Assembly: GCA_947503305.1 (NCBI GenBank)
Contig: CANNDF010000001.1
Location: 1,116,001-1,180,000, forward strand
Origin: an uncultured Dokdonia sp.
GTDB lineage: Bacteria > Bacteroidota > Bacteroidia > Flavobacteriales > Flavobacteriaceae
Length of the DNA: 64,000 nt
Reading direction: 5' to 3'
Of this stretch, positions 24,456-33,281 are shown piece by piece. The notes below the pieces were generated by a model. The model saw only the letters and a program-made list of their open reading frames with translations, was not told the origin of the DNA and did not search any database. Each line of letters opens with the position of its first letter. Positions within the stretch are counted from its first letter, which is position 1. The translations under genes and the position numbers were made by a program.

Positions 24456-26066
24456 ATGAAAACAGATCATTTTCACCCAGAATTAGTACAAGCAATAAAA
24501 AATAAATCTTTAGTACTCTTTGTAGGCGCAGGATTATCCTATAATCATATCAATATCAGAGATGAAAAGTTGAAAGGATGGGATCATCTGGTTGAGAAAA
24601 TATTAATTCATTTAAAAGACCGTGGATATGATATAGATCATTTACAAAGCTTAGTAGGCAAATGCGCTCCTATTAAAATACTGGACCTTATTGAAGACGA
24701 TCATAAAATAAGCAGAGCAGAAATCACAGACTTTGCCAAGGACTTTTTTGATTTAAAAAAAGAAGAAAATAACTTTGAGTTACATCATAAGTTGCATTTA
24801 CTATCAAATAAAATTATTACTACAAATTACGATACGTCTTTTGAAATAGCAGCCCCTATACTAAGTAAAAATAAAGCATTTAAAGGAATGCAATATGAAC
24901 TTACAAGGCATAAAAATCCTGACTCACTTTTACTATTTAAACTTCATGGATGTTATGAGCATTCAGACTCTATGATCATTTTTAATTCTGATTATAAAGA
25001 ATTATATGAAAATCAAGATAAAAGCGCAGAGCATGCTTTATTGGTTTTACGAAACATTGTACATAATAAATCAATCTTGTTTTTAGGTACGGGAATGCGA
25101 GACTTCCAGATAAATACCATATTCTCAGAGATTAAAAAGTTGCAGGGAGTATATAATCAAAAACACTTTATTATAACGAGTAAACGCTTAGATAGTTCCT
25201 TAGACTTTATAGTACCTATTGAAATAGAGGGACATCATCAAATCGAGCCAACCGTTGACCAATTGCTGGCTATAAAGGATCATTTCAGTAAAGAAAAATC
25301 TAAAGAAGTGCTCCAAATGGAAAAGCAGTTAGAAGAAAATCAACATAAAATAAAAGAATATGAAAAAAGACTTTCTGAAAAGGATAATGAAGAAACAAGA
25401 AAAGATGATTTGTTAAAAAGAGAGGCTTTAAGGCATTTTTCAGAAGGTCTAGAATTACATTTAAGTGGTCAGCTTGAAGAAGCGTGTAAAGCATATGGAA
25501 TTTCTGCAGAGTTAAATGAAAGTGATAATATTACATTCTATAATTGGGGAACGGCTCTTTCAGATCTAGCTAAGTTAACTTCTGATGAATCACTATATCT
25601 GGAGAGTATTGAAAAATTTAAAGAGGCAACAGCATTGAATAAAGATGACAATGATTCTTTTTGTAATTGGGGTAATGTTCTTTTAAGGCTAGCAAAACTA
25701 CGAAAAGATGTGTCTTTTTATGGAGAGAGTATTGAAAAATATAAAAAAGCAATAGCTATTGATGAAAATGATCCTGTAGTATATGATAATTGGGCAATCG
25801 CTCTTATGGATCTAGCTAAGTTAACTTCAGATAAATCTTTGTATGAAGAGTGTTTTGAAAAGTTAACAAAGGCTGTAAATCTAGGTGGTGAATCGTATAA
25901 TTTGAGTTGCCTTTATGCACTAGAAAATGAAAAAGAAAAAGCCTTGCATTATTTAAAAATGAGCTTGTCAAAGAATGAGGTTAGAAAAGAATATATTCTT
26001 GAAGATCCAGATTGGGCTCATTATTTACAGGATTCAGATTTTATAGCACTCTTAAAAGAATTCTAA
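24456..26066 (+). CDS. SIR2-like domain protein with C-terminal TPR repeats
   Basis: 536 residues. SIR2-like fold in about 1-280: SLVLFVGAGLSY (NAD loop), IITTNYDTSFE, LFKLHGCYEH (catalytic-type His) and ILFLGTGMRD. A charged coiled-coil follows (about 285-325), then TPR-like repeats of about 43 residues with NWG-AL--LAKL (about 330-510). Prokaryotic SIR2 proteins of this layout often act as NAD+-depleting anti-phage effectors, with the repeats as sensor or scaffold. No partner gene (HerA, Argonaute, TIR) is adjacent, so it would act alone. It separates the nqr operon from its apbE. Alternative: a non-defence deacetylase-like protein. Confidence 0.8.
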   Translation: MKTDHFHPELVQAIKNKSLVLFVGAGLSYNHINIRDEKLKGWDHLVEKILIHLKDRGYDIDHLQSLVGKCAPIKILDLIEDDHKISRAEITDFAKDFFDLKKEENNFELHHKLHLLSNKIITTNYDTSFEIAAPILSKNKAFKGMQYELTRHKNPDSLLLFKLHGCYEHSDSMIIFNSDYKELYENQDKSAEHALLVLRNIVHNKSILFLGTGMRDFQINTIFSEIKKLQGVYNQKHFIITSKRLDSSLDFIVPIEIEGHHQIEPTVDQLLAIKDHFSKEKSKEVLQMEKQLEENQHKIKEYEKRLSEKDNEETRKDDLLKREALRHFSEGLELHLSGQLEEACKAYGISAELNESDNITFYNWGTALSDLAKLTSDESLYLESIEKFKEATALNKDDNDSFCNWGNVLLRLAKLRKDVSFYGESIEKYKKAIAIDENDPVVYDNWAIALMDLAKLTSDKSLYEECFEKLTKAVNLGGESYNLSCLYALENEKEKALHYLKMSLSKNEVRKEYILEDPDWAHYLQDSDFIALLKEF

Positions 26067-26104
26067 TTTGTTAGCTACAAGTAGTACAGAATAAAACAGG
26101 GATG

Positions 26105-26112
26105 TATCTTTG
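26105..26112 (+). promoter_or_regulatory. -7 box directly before the nqr-associated gene
   Basis: TATCTTTG, a full consensus match, ends 4 bases before the ATG at 26117. If it is active, the transcript starts at or near the start codon. Confidence 0.5.
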
Positions 26113-26116
26113 CTCC

Positions 26117-26479
26117 ATGGCAGTTTTTCTCACAGAACAAGAGTTACATAACCTTGCAATGAATATTGTAGGTGAAGACCTTAAAGAGCAAGGGTATGAG
26201 TTTATGGGTGTAAATTCAAAACTCAAAAAAGATCCTCAGTTTGTAGCACTTAAAGACAAAAAACTACATTTTGTCATTGTACGCGCAATCACTTTTCCAG
26301 AGGATGCAAATGTATATGATACCGCTTTTATGCAAAAAATGAAGGCTCATGCGCTCAAGTTTGATGCGCGTACCTTTTATGCGGGGGTAGGTTTAGGTCA
26401 TGGCGATAACTATCAACATCCAGCCGAAAAAGATGTGCCTTATACCATGATTTATAACGGACTTCAAGAGATTTTATAA
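26117..26479 (+). CDS. Small conserved protein associated with Na+-NQR genes
   Basis: 120 residues from the ATG at 26117 (an in-frame ATG 15 bases upstream overlaps the promoter-like box). It begins MAVFLTEQELHNLAMNIVG. In flavobacterial genomes I recall proteins of this type next to apbE, often mislabelled as an NQR F subunit; it has no FeS or flavin motif. Cytoplasmic, mixed alpha/beta. The stop TAA shares its last base with the apbE ATG. Role unknown, perhaps assembly of the reductase. Confidence 0.7.
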   Translation: MAVFLTEQELHNLAMNIVGEDLKEQGYEFMGVNSKLKKDPQFVALKDKKLHFVIVRAITFPEDANVYDTAFMQKMKAHALKFDARTFYAGVGLGHGDNYQHPAEKDVPYTMIYNGLQEIL

Positions 26480-27492
26480 TGAGAACGATTTGCGCCCTAT
26501 TAGTTGTATTATTAGTCATTGCTTGCGCCCCTGAAAAACCCAAAGAAATTACAATTCAGGGGGAAGCTTTTGGGACCACGTATGCTGTCAAGTATTTTGG
26601 AGAAGTTAACGAGGCAGAACACATTCAGAAAGGAATCGATTCTGTGATATTTGTAATGAATAAATCATTGAGCACATATCTACGTACGAGTGATATTTCA
26701 AAAATTAATCGTGGTGATAGTACAGTTGTTGTAGATCAAATGTTTGAGGAGGTATATACGCTTTCGCGAAAGCTACACACGCTCACAGAAGGTTATTTTG
26801 ACCCAACGATTGGAGTATTGCGTAATGCTTATGGATTTGGAGATACCAAACCTTTAGCAACTATAGATAGTATAAAGTTAGATTCTATGATGCAATATGT
26901 AGGAATGGATAAGGTGCGACTCACATCTGAAGGGACAATCCATAAAGAACATCCCGAAGTTTATTTTGATTTTAATGCAGTTGCCAAAGGATACGGAATC
27001 GATAGAATAGCAATTTTTCTGGATACAGAAGGGATTTCAGATTTTTTAGTAGAATTGGGAGGAGAGATTCGGACGCAAGGGCAGAACTTAACAAAAGACG
27101 CTTCATGGATTGTAGGTGTTGAAAGTATTACTTCTCAATTAGAAAATCGTACAGCGACTGTTAGTCTTCGTCTTGATGATCGATCGATGGCAGGTTCTGG
27201 GAATTACCGTAAAAATAGAGTAGATCCAATAACAGGTCAATATTATGTGCATACAATAAACCCACTTACAGGAAGCGCCGAAAAGAGTGACGTATTAAGT
27301 GCCCATGTAATTGCGCCTACTTGTGCAGAAGCCGATGCATGGGCTACATCATTTATGGCAATGGGACTTGAACGTTCAAAAGCTGTGCTTGCAACTTTAA
27401 AGGATATAGATGCTTATCTCGTATTTTCTATAGGGAAAGATGCGACAGGAACTTATATTACTCCTGGGTTTGAAGAAGTATTAAATAGATAA
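26479..27492 (+). CDS. apbE: FAD:protein FMN transferase, lipoprotein
   Basis: 337 residues with a lipoprotein signal (VLLVIAC, Cys16 expected to be lipidated). ApbE landmarks: GEAFGTTYAVKYFG, DFNAVAKGYGIDRIA, LVELGGEIRTQG, MAGSGNYRKNR and HTINPLTGSAEKSDVLSAHV. In the periplasm it moves FMN from FAD onto a threonine of NqrC and, in NQR-bearing bacteria, NqrB. It is about 3.1 kb downstream of nqrF, coupled to the small gene before it. One genome palindrome is read as LSRK. Confidence 0.93.
   Translation: MRTICALLVVLLVIACAPEKPKEITIQGEAFGTTYAVKYFGEVNEAEHIQKGIDSVIFVMNKSLSTYLRTSDISKINRGDSTVVVDQMFEEVYTLSRKLHTLTEGYFDPTIGVLRNAYGFGDTKPLATIDSIKLDSMMQYVGMDKVRLTSEGTIHKEHPEVYFDFNAVAKGYGIDRIAIFLDTEGISDFLVELGGEIRTQGQNLTKDASWIVGVESITSQLENRTATVSLRLDDRSMAGSGNYRKNRVDPITGQYYVHTINPLTGSAEKSDVLSAHVIAPTCAEADAWATSFMAMGLERSKAVLATLKDIDAYLVFSIGKDATGTYITPGFEEVLNR
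26760..26773. repeat. Genome palindrome in apbE
   Basis: Exact copy; here the reading frame gives LSRK, a third frame compared with AFAKA and RFRES elsewhere. Confidence 0.9.
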
Positions 27493-27520
27493 AGCACGTA
27501 GATATTACAAAGCTATATTT

Positions 27521-28030
27521 CTAAAATTGCATTGGTTTTCGTTTCTCAAAATCACCTGCAGTGATAGATTTACCAGCAATAGTAGCTGTATCCCAATCTT
27601 GTGTGATTTTCCACTGCCCGTTTATTTTCTCCAGTACAATATGGAATTGCCCATAACTGTATTGTATATCTCCTCCTGAAGCTATAAATCCAATACGATA
27701 AAAACCTACTTCATATGAGGTAGTTTCATTTGTTTTTCTACTATCAAACCAAAAATCAAGACTGATAGTATCTCCATTTTTTTTATTCTCAGCAAACCGC
27801 TCAGCATTCTTTTTTTTGAAGGCATTTTGAGTGTCAACACCTTGTGGAGTGACACGTAATACCTGATCTGCATAGGTAGCATTTAAAGCATCACCATCTA
27901 GGGTTTCAAATGCTTTTTGAAATGGTTTCCATACGGTTTGATCTATTTCTTTTTGAATCGTTATTACATCTATTTGTGCTGTCATAGTTGTGATAGCTAG
28001 GATGAATAGAAGGGAAGTATACGCTTTCAT
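27521..28030 (-). CDS. Secreted NTF2-like (DUF4440/SnoaL-type) protein
   Basis: 169 residues with a signal peptide (about 1-18, ending TTMTAQ). The mature part has the cone-shaped NTF2-like pattern: a long helix (WKPFQKAFETLDGDALNATYADQVLRVTP), then strands ending in YGQFHIVLEKINGQWKITQDWDT, the typical DUF4440 C-terminal hairpin. No catalytic residues can be assigned. Convergent with apbE; 20 bases after the methyltransferase gene on the same strand. Confidence 0.7.
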   Translation of the reverse strand: MKAYTSLLFILAITTMTAQIDVITIQKEIDQTVWKPFQKAFETLDGDALNATYADQVLRVTPQGVDTQNAFKKKNAERFAENKKNGDTISLDFWFDSRKTNETTSYEVGFYRIGFIASGGDIQYSYGQFHIVLEKINGQWKITQDWDTATIAGKSITAGDFEKRKPMQF

Positions 28031-28050
28031 AAAATTCTGTTTAATGATAA

Positions 28051-28815
28051 TTATTTCCTACATACGGGTAAAATTTCGCCTTGAGCGAGTCTATAAAGAT
28101 CTACTTCTTCTGAGGATAGGGTAGTGGTGTAATCGACCTCATCTACGTTAAAGCCAATACTTCTGAGTTTCTCAAAATAATCCCTACCATATACTCGTAC
28201 ATGATCATACTGGCCAAATATTTTTGCTCGTTCTATACGATCAGTAATCGTATCATCTTCAAAAGTAGTATCGCGGTTTAATTCTTGTGGAATTTGTAAA
28301 ATTGCCATGCCTCCAGGTTTAAGCACTCGATACAATTCCTGCATAGCCTTGGTGTCATCTGGAATATGTTCCAATACGTGATTACAGAAAATAATATCGT
28401 ATTCATTTTCGCCAAAAGGCAAATTACAAATGTCTGCTTTTATATCGGCAAGGGGAGAATTGAGATCTGTAGTTGTGTAGTCCAGATGTTTCATTTTACG
28501 AAAGCGTTTGTAAAAAGCCTGTTCTGGAGCAAAATGCAACACTTTTGAAGGTTTTGAAAAGAAATCTGTTTCTCTTTCTAACCATAGCCATAATAAACGA
28601 TGTCGTTCTAATGAAAGCGTAGAAGGTGAGAGGATATTTTCTCTTTGGGTTTCATAGCCATAAGGTAAAAACTTTCGGAAGCTTTTTCCGTCTATTGGAT
28701 CTTTGTAACGAGAACCTCTTAAAGATAACGCAAATACAGGACGTATCACATAACTCAATCGTATGAGTAATGGTCTTGGAATTGTATTTAAGAAAAATTT
28801 AAAAAGTTTTTTCAC
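28051..28815 (-). CDS. Class I SAM-dependent methyltransferase
   Basis: 254 residues, cytoplasmic. Type-11 methyltransferase pattern: KVLHFAPEQAFYKRF in place of the usual glycine-rich loop, TTDLNSPLADIKADICNLPF, then FCNHVLEHIPDDTKAMQEL and RVLKPGGMAILQIP. The substrate is not evident. It follows map by 3 bases and likely belongs to the same transcript as map and the HAD phosphatase. Confidence 0.82.
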   Translation of the reverse strand: MKKLFKFFLNTIPRPLLIRLSYVIRPVFALSLRGSRYKDPIDGKSFRKFLPYGYETQRENILSPSTLSLERHRLLWLWLERETDFFSKPSKVLHFAPEQAFYKRFRKMKHLDYTTTDLNSPLADIKADICNLPFGENEYDIIFCNHVLEHIPDDTKAMQELYRVLKPGGMAILQIPQELNRDTTFEDDTITDRIERAKIFGQYDHVRVYGRDYFEKLRSIGFNVDEVDYTTTLSSEEVDLYRLAQGEILPVCRK

Positions 28816-28818
28816 ACG

Positions 28819-29637
28819 TTATAGCACCAATGCCTGTTGACGAAAAGGAGTTTCCTCATCACTTTCAATACCTAAGGCTTGATAAATATACGCAAAGGTA
28901 GAGAGTAGTTCTGGTTTGCCATCTACAATGGCAACGTCATGTTCAAAATGTGCACTGGGTTTATTGTCTCTTGTAGTAATGGTCCATCCATCACTGTGTT
29001 GCTTAATATTTTTTGTACCCATATTAGTCATAGGTTCAATAGCAACGACCATACCTTCGATAAACTTTTTTCCACGACCACGACGTCCATAGTTAGGCAT
29101 TTCTGGATCTTCATGCATTGTTTTTCCTAGACCATGACCAACAAGCTCTCTTACAACGCCATATCCATGTGCCTCTGTAAATTGTTGAATGGCATACCCT
29201 ACATCACCTACGCGATTGCCTATTTTTAATTGTTCTATACCTACATACAAAGATTGTTTTGTGATGTCAAGTAATTTCTTTACTTCAGGAGCTACTTCTC
29301 CTACTTCAAACGTATATGCATGGTCTCCATAAAAGTCATTTTTAATAGCTCCGCAATCTATAGATATAATATCTCCTTCTACCAGAGGGGTGTTATTAGG
29401 AATTCCATGAACGACTTGCTCATTGGGACTCATACAGAGTGTGTTTGGGAAATCATAGAGACCTAAAAACCCAGGGATGGCTCCTTGCTCTCTTATAAAT
29501 TCTTCGGCGAGCTTGTCTAGATATAATGTAGTAACACCTGGCTTTACTTCACTTGCAAGCATTCCAAGTGTACGTGATACTACAAGAGCACTCTCGCGCA
29601 TTAATTCTATTTCTTCTCTGGTTTTTTGGATGATCAT
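28819..29637 (-). CDS. map: Methionine aminopeptidase, type I
   Basis: Removes the initiator methionine from new proteins. 272 residues. The five metal ligands are visible: the Asp pair in ISIDCGAIKNDFYGDHAYTF (given within the family span), His in GHGLGKTMHEDP, Glu in VAIEPMTN and Glu or Asp in AHFEHDVAI. The C-terminal 30 residues are a short lineage extension. ATGA overlap with the upstream phosphatase gene. Confidence 0.94.
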   Translation of the reverse strand: MIIQKTREEIELMRESALVVSRTLGMLASEVKPGVTTLYLDKLAEEFIREQGAIPGFLGLYDFPNTLCMSPNEQVVHGIPNNTPLVEGDIISIDCGAIKNDFYGDHAYTFEVGEVAPEVKKLLDITKQSLYVGIEQLKIGNRVGDVGYAIQQFTEAHGYGVVRELVGHGLGKTMHEDPEMPNYGRRGRGKKFIEGMVVAIEPMTNMGTKNIKQHSDGWTITTRDNKPSAHFEHDVAIVDGKPELLSTFAYIYQALGIESDEETPFRQQALVL

Positions 29638-30089
29638 AAATCAGTATTGTTATCTTCTTCATTAAAGAGTTTTTCTATCCGAGAGAAAAGCCCTTTTCTA
29701 GCTTTCTTTTGTGGTCTTTGATTTAGTTTAGGACGTTCAGGTTGATCACTACTTAACATATGATATATCTCACCCCAGCCTATCATATCTCCTATATTAC
29801 GATCGTCTATAAATAAATCTGCATTAATTTTTCTACTGATAGACGGACTCATTTCTTCTTCTGGATAGCTTTTATTAACAGCATAAAATGTCAATCCGTT
29901 TTTTGTACAGAAATCTATGGCTTCTTGGAGTTTTTCTCCTGATCGATATGTCCACAAGATGATTAGATGTCCTTCGGCTTGTAGCTTTTTTAAGGTTTGA
30001 AAAGCAAATAATAAAGGTTTGCCTATCTCTGGATATGCATTTTCTACAATCGTTCCATCAAAATCTACAGCAATTGTTTTTGTGTCCAA
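29634..30089 (-). CDS. BT0820-family HAD-type phosphatase
   Basis: 151 residues. HAD motif I VDFDGTIVEN with the nucleophile Asp, motif II in LWTYRSG, and a terminal motif FIDDRNIGD. The family is named after a Bacteroides thetaiotaomicron protein; the substrate is unknown. The only possible start is a TTG at 30087-30089, because a TAA lies in frame three codons upstream. A -7 box lies about 18 bases before it. The last 35 residues are basic (KARKG) and vary within the family. Confidence 0.8.
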   Translation of the reverse strand: MDTKTIAVDFDGTIVENAYPEIGKPLLFAFQTLKKLQAEGHLIILWTYRSGEKLQEAIDFCTKNGLTFYAVNKSYPEEEMSPSISRKINADLFIDDRNIGDMIGWGEIYHMLSSDQPERPKLNQRPQKKARKGLFSRIEKLFNEEDNNTDL

Positions 30090-30107
30090 GGGGTTTTAAA
30101 ATTTGTG

Positions 30108-30115
30108 CAAAGTTA
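30108..30115 (-). promoter_or_regulatory. -7 box of the HAD phosphatase-map operon
   Basis: TAACTTTG on the minus strand, 18 bases before the TTG start at 30089. No clear -33 TTG at the right distance. Confidence 0.5.
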
Positions 30116-30201
30116 CAAAATAAGTATGGCAGTATGATTAGTTTCTATAGGGGTTGCAATCAATATGGTATAATTTGTTTTGAATCCTGACCTTTACAAA
30201 A

Positions 30202-30783
30202 CTATTCTGCATAGGCATGCTTATATTCTTCTCCAGATAAGATTTTGGCAAGATCTTTCTCTAGACTTTCTATCGGATACTCCACAATACGACCGAGTTC
30301 TTGCCCCTTTTTTTCAATGATAATTGTAGGGACATTGGTAATATTTCTTCCTTTTTCTAGTCCTTGAGGAGTGTCTTTATCTTCTGATACTGTGATGAGC
30401 TGTAAATATGCGGGTTTATAACTAGCCAAATCTAATATTTTATATAAGGCTGGTACTTCTCGCTGGCTATCTTCACACCAGGTTCCCATATACACAGTAA
30501 TTTTTGTTCTACCTAGATCTTCTTTGATCGTATTGATGGTAACGGTATCTAATGTATGCTCTTTATACCCTACAGTAAACCATCGGGCATACGGATCTTT
30601 TTCTAAAGTGACTCTCTTCTGAATACCTAAAAGGATAGGATCTCCATTTTCGTCTACAAGTACTTCTTGTGTGATTTCTTCTATCTCTTCAGAAACAATT
30701 TCTGTAGCTTCTTTCTTTTTACATGCAGTAATAGTGCATAAAATGGTAATTAAAACTACGAGGAGTTGATGATTTGATTTCAT
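30202..30783 (-). CDS. Thioredoxin-like lipoprotein lacking the second active-site cysteine
   Basis: 193 residues with a lipoprotein signal (ILCTITAC, Cys21). The C-terminal half is a thioredoxin fold: TKITVYMGTWCEDSQREVP, LQLITVSEDKDTPQG and a cis-proline in TNVPTIIIEKKG. The active site reads WCEDS, so the usual CxxC resolving cysteine is replaced by serine. It cannot be a normal disulfide oxidoreductase; it may bind thiols or act as a chaperone. It follows gpmI by 14 bases, same strand. Confidence 0.75.
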   Translation of the reverse strand: MKSNHQLLVVLITILCTITACKKKEATEIVSEEIEEITQEVLVDENGDPILLGIQKRVTLEKDPYARWFTVGYKEHTLDTVTINTIKEDLGRTKITVYMGTWCEDSQREVPALYKILDLASYKPAYLQLITVSEDKDTPQGLEKGRNITNVPTIIIEKKGQELGRIVEYPIESLEKDLAKILSGEEYKHAYAE

Positions 30784-30797
30784 ATGTTTTTTGTTTT

Positions 30798-32312
30798 TTA
30801 GACTAATGAGGTACGATCCATTGCTTCTGGTTGATCTATGCCAATAAGTTTTAAAACGGTAGGTGCAATATCGGCTAAGATCCCATCATTGATCTGTGTA
30901 ATATCTTTATCTACAAGTAGTACGGGAACTGGGTTTGTAGTATGTGCAGTGTTTGGAGTTCCATCTGGATTGATCATGGTCTCGGCATTGCCATGGTCTG
31001 CTATAATAATGACAGTATAGCCATTATTTTGAGCTGCTGTTACAATATCTTTTGTGCAACTATCTACAGTTTCACAGGCTTTGATAGCGGCTTCCATTAC
31101 TCCTGTGTGACCTACCATATCTGGATTTGCAAAGTTAAGACACACAAAATCTACATCTCCTTTTTGAATTTCTGGAATAATTTTATCACGTATTTCATAA
31201 GCACTCATTTCTGGTTTGAGGTCATACGTGGCTACCTTAGGAGAAGGACATAGTAATCTGGATTCCCCTTTAAAAGGAACTTCCCGCCCTCCATTAAAAA
31301 AGAATGTGACGTGTGGATATTTTTCTGTTTCGGCAATACGGATTTGTGTTTTACCTGCATTGGAAAGAGTCTCGCCTAACGTATTTTCTAGATTATCTTT
31401 ATCATAGACAACATTAATTCCTGAAAATGTATCGTCATAATTGGTCATAGTGACATAATAAAGATTCAGTTTTTCAGTATTTTGCTTTGGAAAGTCTTTT
31501 TGAGAAAGCATTTCTGTAAGCTCCCTTCCTCTATCGGTTCTAAAATTAAAAAATACGACAACGTCCCCTTCTTTTATCGTGGCTATTGGAGCTCCATTTT
31601 TAGTAACGACAAGAGGTTTTAAAAACTCATCTGTAATATCGTTATCATAGCTATTTTGGATATCAATAGCGGGATTCTCTGTTGGGGTACCTTTTGCTTT
31701 CGTTAGGAGGTCATAAGCCATTTGGACACGTTCCCAACGTTTGTCTCGATCCATAGCATAATAACGTCCTATAACAGAGGCTAATTGTGCATTGTGCGCT
31801 TTCGCGAAAGCGGAAATATCCTCCACAAAAGCTTTTCCAGATTTTGGATCTACATCACGACCATCTGTAAAGGCATGTATAAATGATTGTGGAACACCTG
31901 CATGTGATGCTGCTTCTATAAGACCTTTTACATGATTTATATGAGAATGTACGCCTCCATCTGATAGCAACCCTAAGAAGTGTATAGGCTTGTTATTTTC
32001 TTTGGCGTATGCAAAAGCGTCTACAAGTGCTTCTTCATTTTTTAAGGAATCATTTTGAAGGGCTCTGTTAATCTTGGCAAAATCCTGATAGATAATACGC
32101 CCTGCTCCTAAATTCATATGTCCCACTTCGCTATTTCCCATCTGTCCATCTGGCAAGCCTACATTTGCGCCATGAGTGAGTAACTGTGCATGTGGATACT
32201 GAGTGTATAAACGATCTATAAATGGAGTTTGTGCCTGATCTACAGCCGATACTTTTTTGTCTGGAGCCATGCCCCAACCGTCAAGTATCATTAGGATTGT
32301 CTTTTTATTCAT
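30798..32312 (-). CDS. gpmI: 2,3-bisphosphoglycerate-independent phosphoglycerate mutase
   Basis: Interconverts 3- and 2-phosphoglycerate in glycolysis. 504 residues, normal length. Alkaline-phosphatase-fold landmarks: ILMILDGWGMAP, MGNSEVGHMNLGAGR with the phosphoserine (about residue 62), FTDGRDVDPKSG, VIGRYYAMDRDKRWER and, at the end, IIIADHGNAE and HTTNPVP metal ligands. A weak -7-like box TATCTTTA lies at 32331-32338 upstream. One genome palindrome lies inside. Confidence 0.95.
   Translation of the reverse strand: MNKKTILMILDGWGMAPDKKVSAVDQAQTPFIDRLYTQYPHAQLLTHGANVGLPDGQMGNSEVGHMNLGAGRIIYQDFAKINRALQNDSLKNEEALVDAFAYAKENNKPIHFLGLLSDGGVHSHINHVKGLIEAASHAGVPQSFIHAFTDGRDVDPKSGKAFVEDISAFAKAHNAQLASVIGRYYAMDRDKRWERVQMAYDLLTKAKGTPTENPAIDIQNSYDNDITDEFLKPLVVTKNGAPIATIKEGDVVVFFNFRTDRGRELTEMLSQKDFPKQNTEKLNLYYVTMTNYDDTFSGINVVYDKDNLENTLGETLSNAGKTQIRIAETEKYPHVTFFFNGGREVPFKGESRLLCPSPKVATYDLKPEMSAYEIRDKIIPEIQKGDVDFVCLNFANPDMVGHTGVMEAAIKACETVDSCTKDIVTAAQNNGYTVIIIADHGNAETMINPDGTPNTAHTTNPVPVLLVDKDITQINDGILADIAPTVLKLIGIDQPEAMDRTSLV
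31798..31811. repeat. Genome palindrome in gpmI
   Basis: Exact copy, read on the minus strand as AFAKA in the sentence ISAFAKAHNAQ of the mutase lid region. Confidence 0.9.
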
Positions 32313-32342
32313 TAGGATATATATCTAGTGTAAAGATAAAAA

Positions 32343-32370
32343 ACAAAACCTCGTCATAGCGAGGTTTTGT
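32343..32370 (-). terminator. Terminator of the M48 peptidase gene
   Basis: An 11-bp perfect stem (ACAAAACCTCG with CGAGGTTTTGT) around a 6-base loop. On the minus strand it is followed by a T-run, so it ends transcripts from the peptidase gene before gpmI. Confidence 0.85.
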
Positions 32371-32391
32371 AGTGCTTTTAACGAAAACGTT

Positions 32392-33168
32392 TTAGCCTTG
32401 GTATCCATATTTTTTAATGGATTCTCTTATTTTTTCAATACGATTTTCAGGATCAGGGTGTGTACTAGAGAATTCGGGTTGTCGATTAGGGCCAGCTGCT
32501 GCTTTTAATATTTTCATAACTCCTATCATCTCATTTGGATTGTATCCCGAGCGTATCATAAACCGAACACCTAGATCATCACTTTCTAGTTCATCTTCAC
32601 GACCATTTCCTAAAAGGATGTTTTGACCTATTGCTCCTGCTGCTTGTCCCATACCCCCTCCTACTTCTGCACCCATAGATATGGTTTGCCACATTTCTGA
32701 GTTGGCGACACGTTCGGCACTATGTTTTCCTAATACATGTCCAATCTCATGTCCTAAAACACCCGCTACTTGATCTTCATTTTCAAGTTTAGAAAGTAAG
32801 GCATATGTAATGAATATCTGCCCTCCTGGTAATGCAAATGCATTAATAGTCTGATCATCACGTAGAAGGTGAAATTCATATCGATAGGGTGTTTCTCGAG
32901 CCATACTATTATTTATGAGTTTTTCTCCTATTTGATCTATAAAAGCTTGTAATTGCTTATCAGGATGTAATCCTCCATGTTGTTCGGCCATAGCAGGGGC
33001 ATGTTGTAGACCGATAGCAATTTCTTGATCAGGCGTCATTGTGATTGCCTGTACTTTTCCGGTATATGGGTTTTCTTGTTTGTTACTACAATTTTTAATC
33101 AATGCAAATGCAACTACAGCGACTCCAATAAGAAGTCTGATTTTAAGGCCACCACCACGTCGTAACAT
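32392..33168 (-). CDS. M48 family zinc metallopeptidase, membrane-anchored
   Basis: 258 residues. An N-terminal hydrophobic segment (about 9-26, ending KNCSN) acts as anchor or lipoprotein signal. The zinc site GHEIGHVLGKHSAE (HExxH) is near residue 140 and the third ligand is the Glu in ELESDDLGVRFM. The C-terminal STHPDPENRIEKI is typical of the BepA/LoiP-like subgroup, which performs quality control of outer-membrane proteins. It has its own terminator. Confidence 0.88.
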   Translation of the reverse strand: MLRRGGGLKIRLLIGVAVVAFALIKNCSNKQENPYTGKVQAITMTPDQEIAIGLQHAPAMAEQHGGLHPDKQLQAFIDQIGEKLINNSMARETPYRYEFHLLRDDQTINAFALPGGQIFITYALLSKLENEDQVAGVLGHEIGHVLGKHSAERVANSEMWQTISMGAEVGGGMGQAAGAIGQNILLGNGREDELESDDLGVRFMIRSGYNPNEMIGVMKILKAAAGPNRQPEFSSTHPDPENRIEKIRESIKKYGYQG

Positions 33169-33281
33169 AATATCCTAATTAAGGTTAGTGCACCTAAGTT
33201 ACAAAAAAGATCGTTGAAGATTTCTTGTAAATAAAGACAGGATTGTTGATGGCAGTTTATCGAGATTTAATAACCGGAAAT

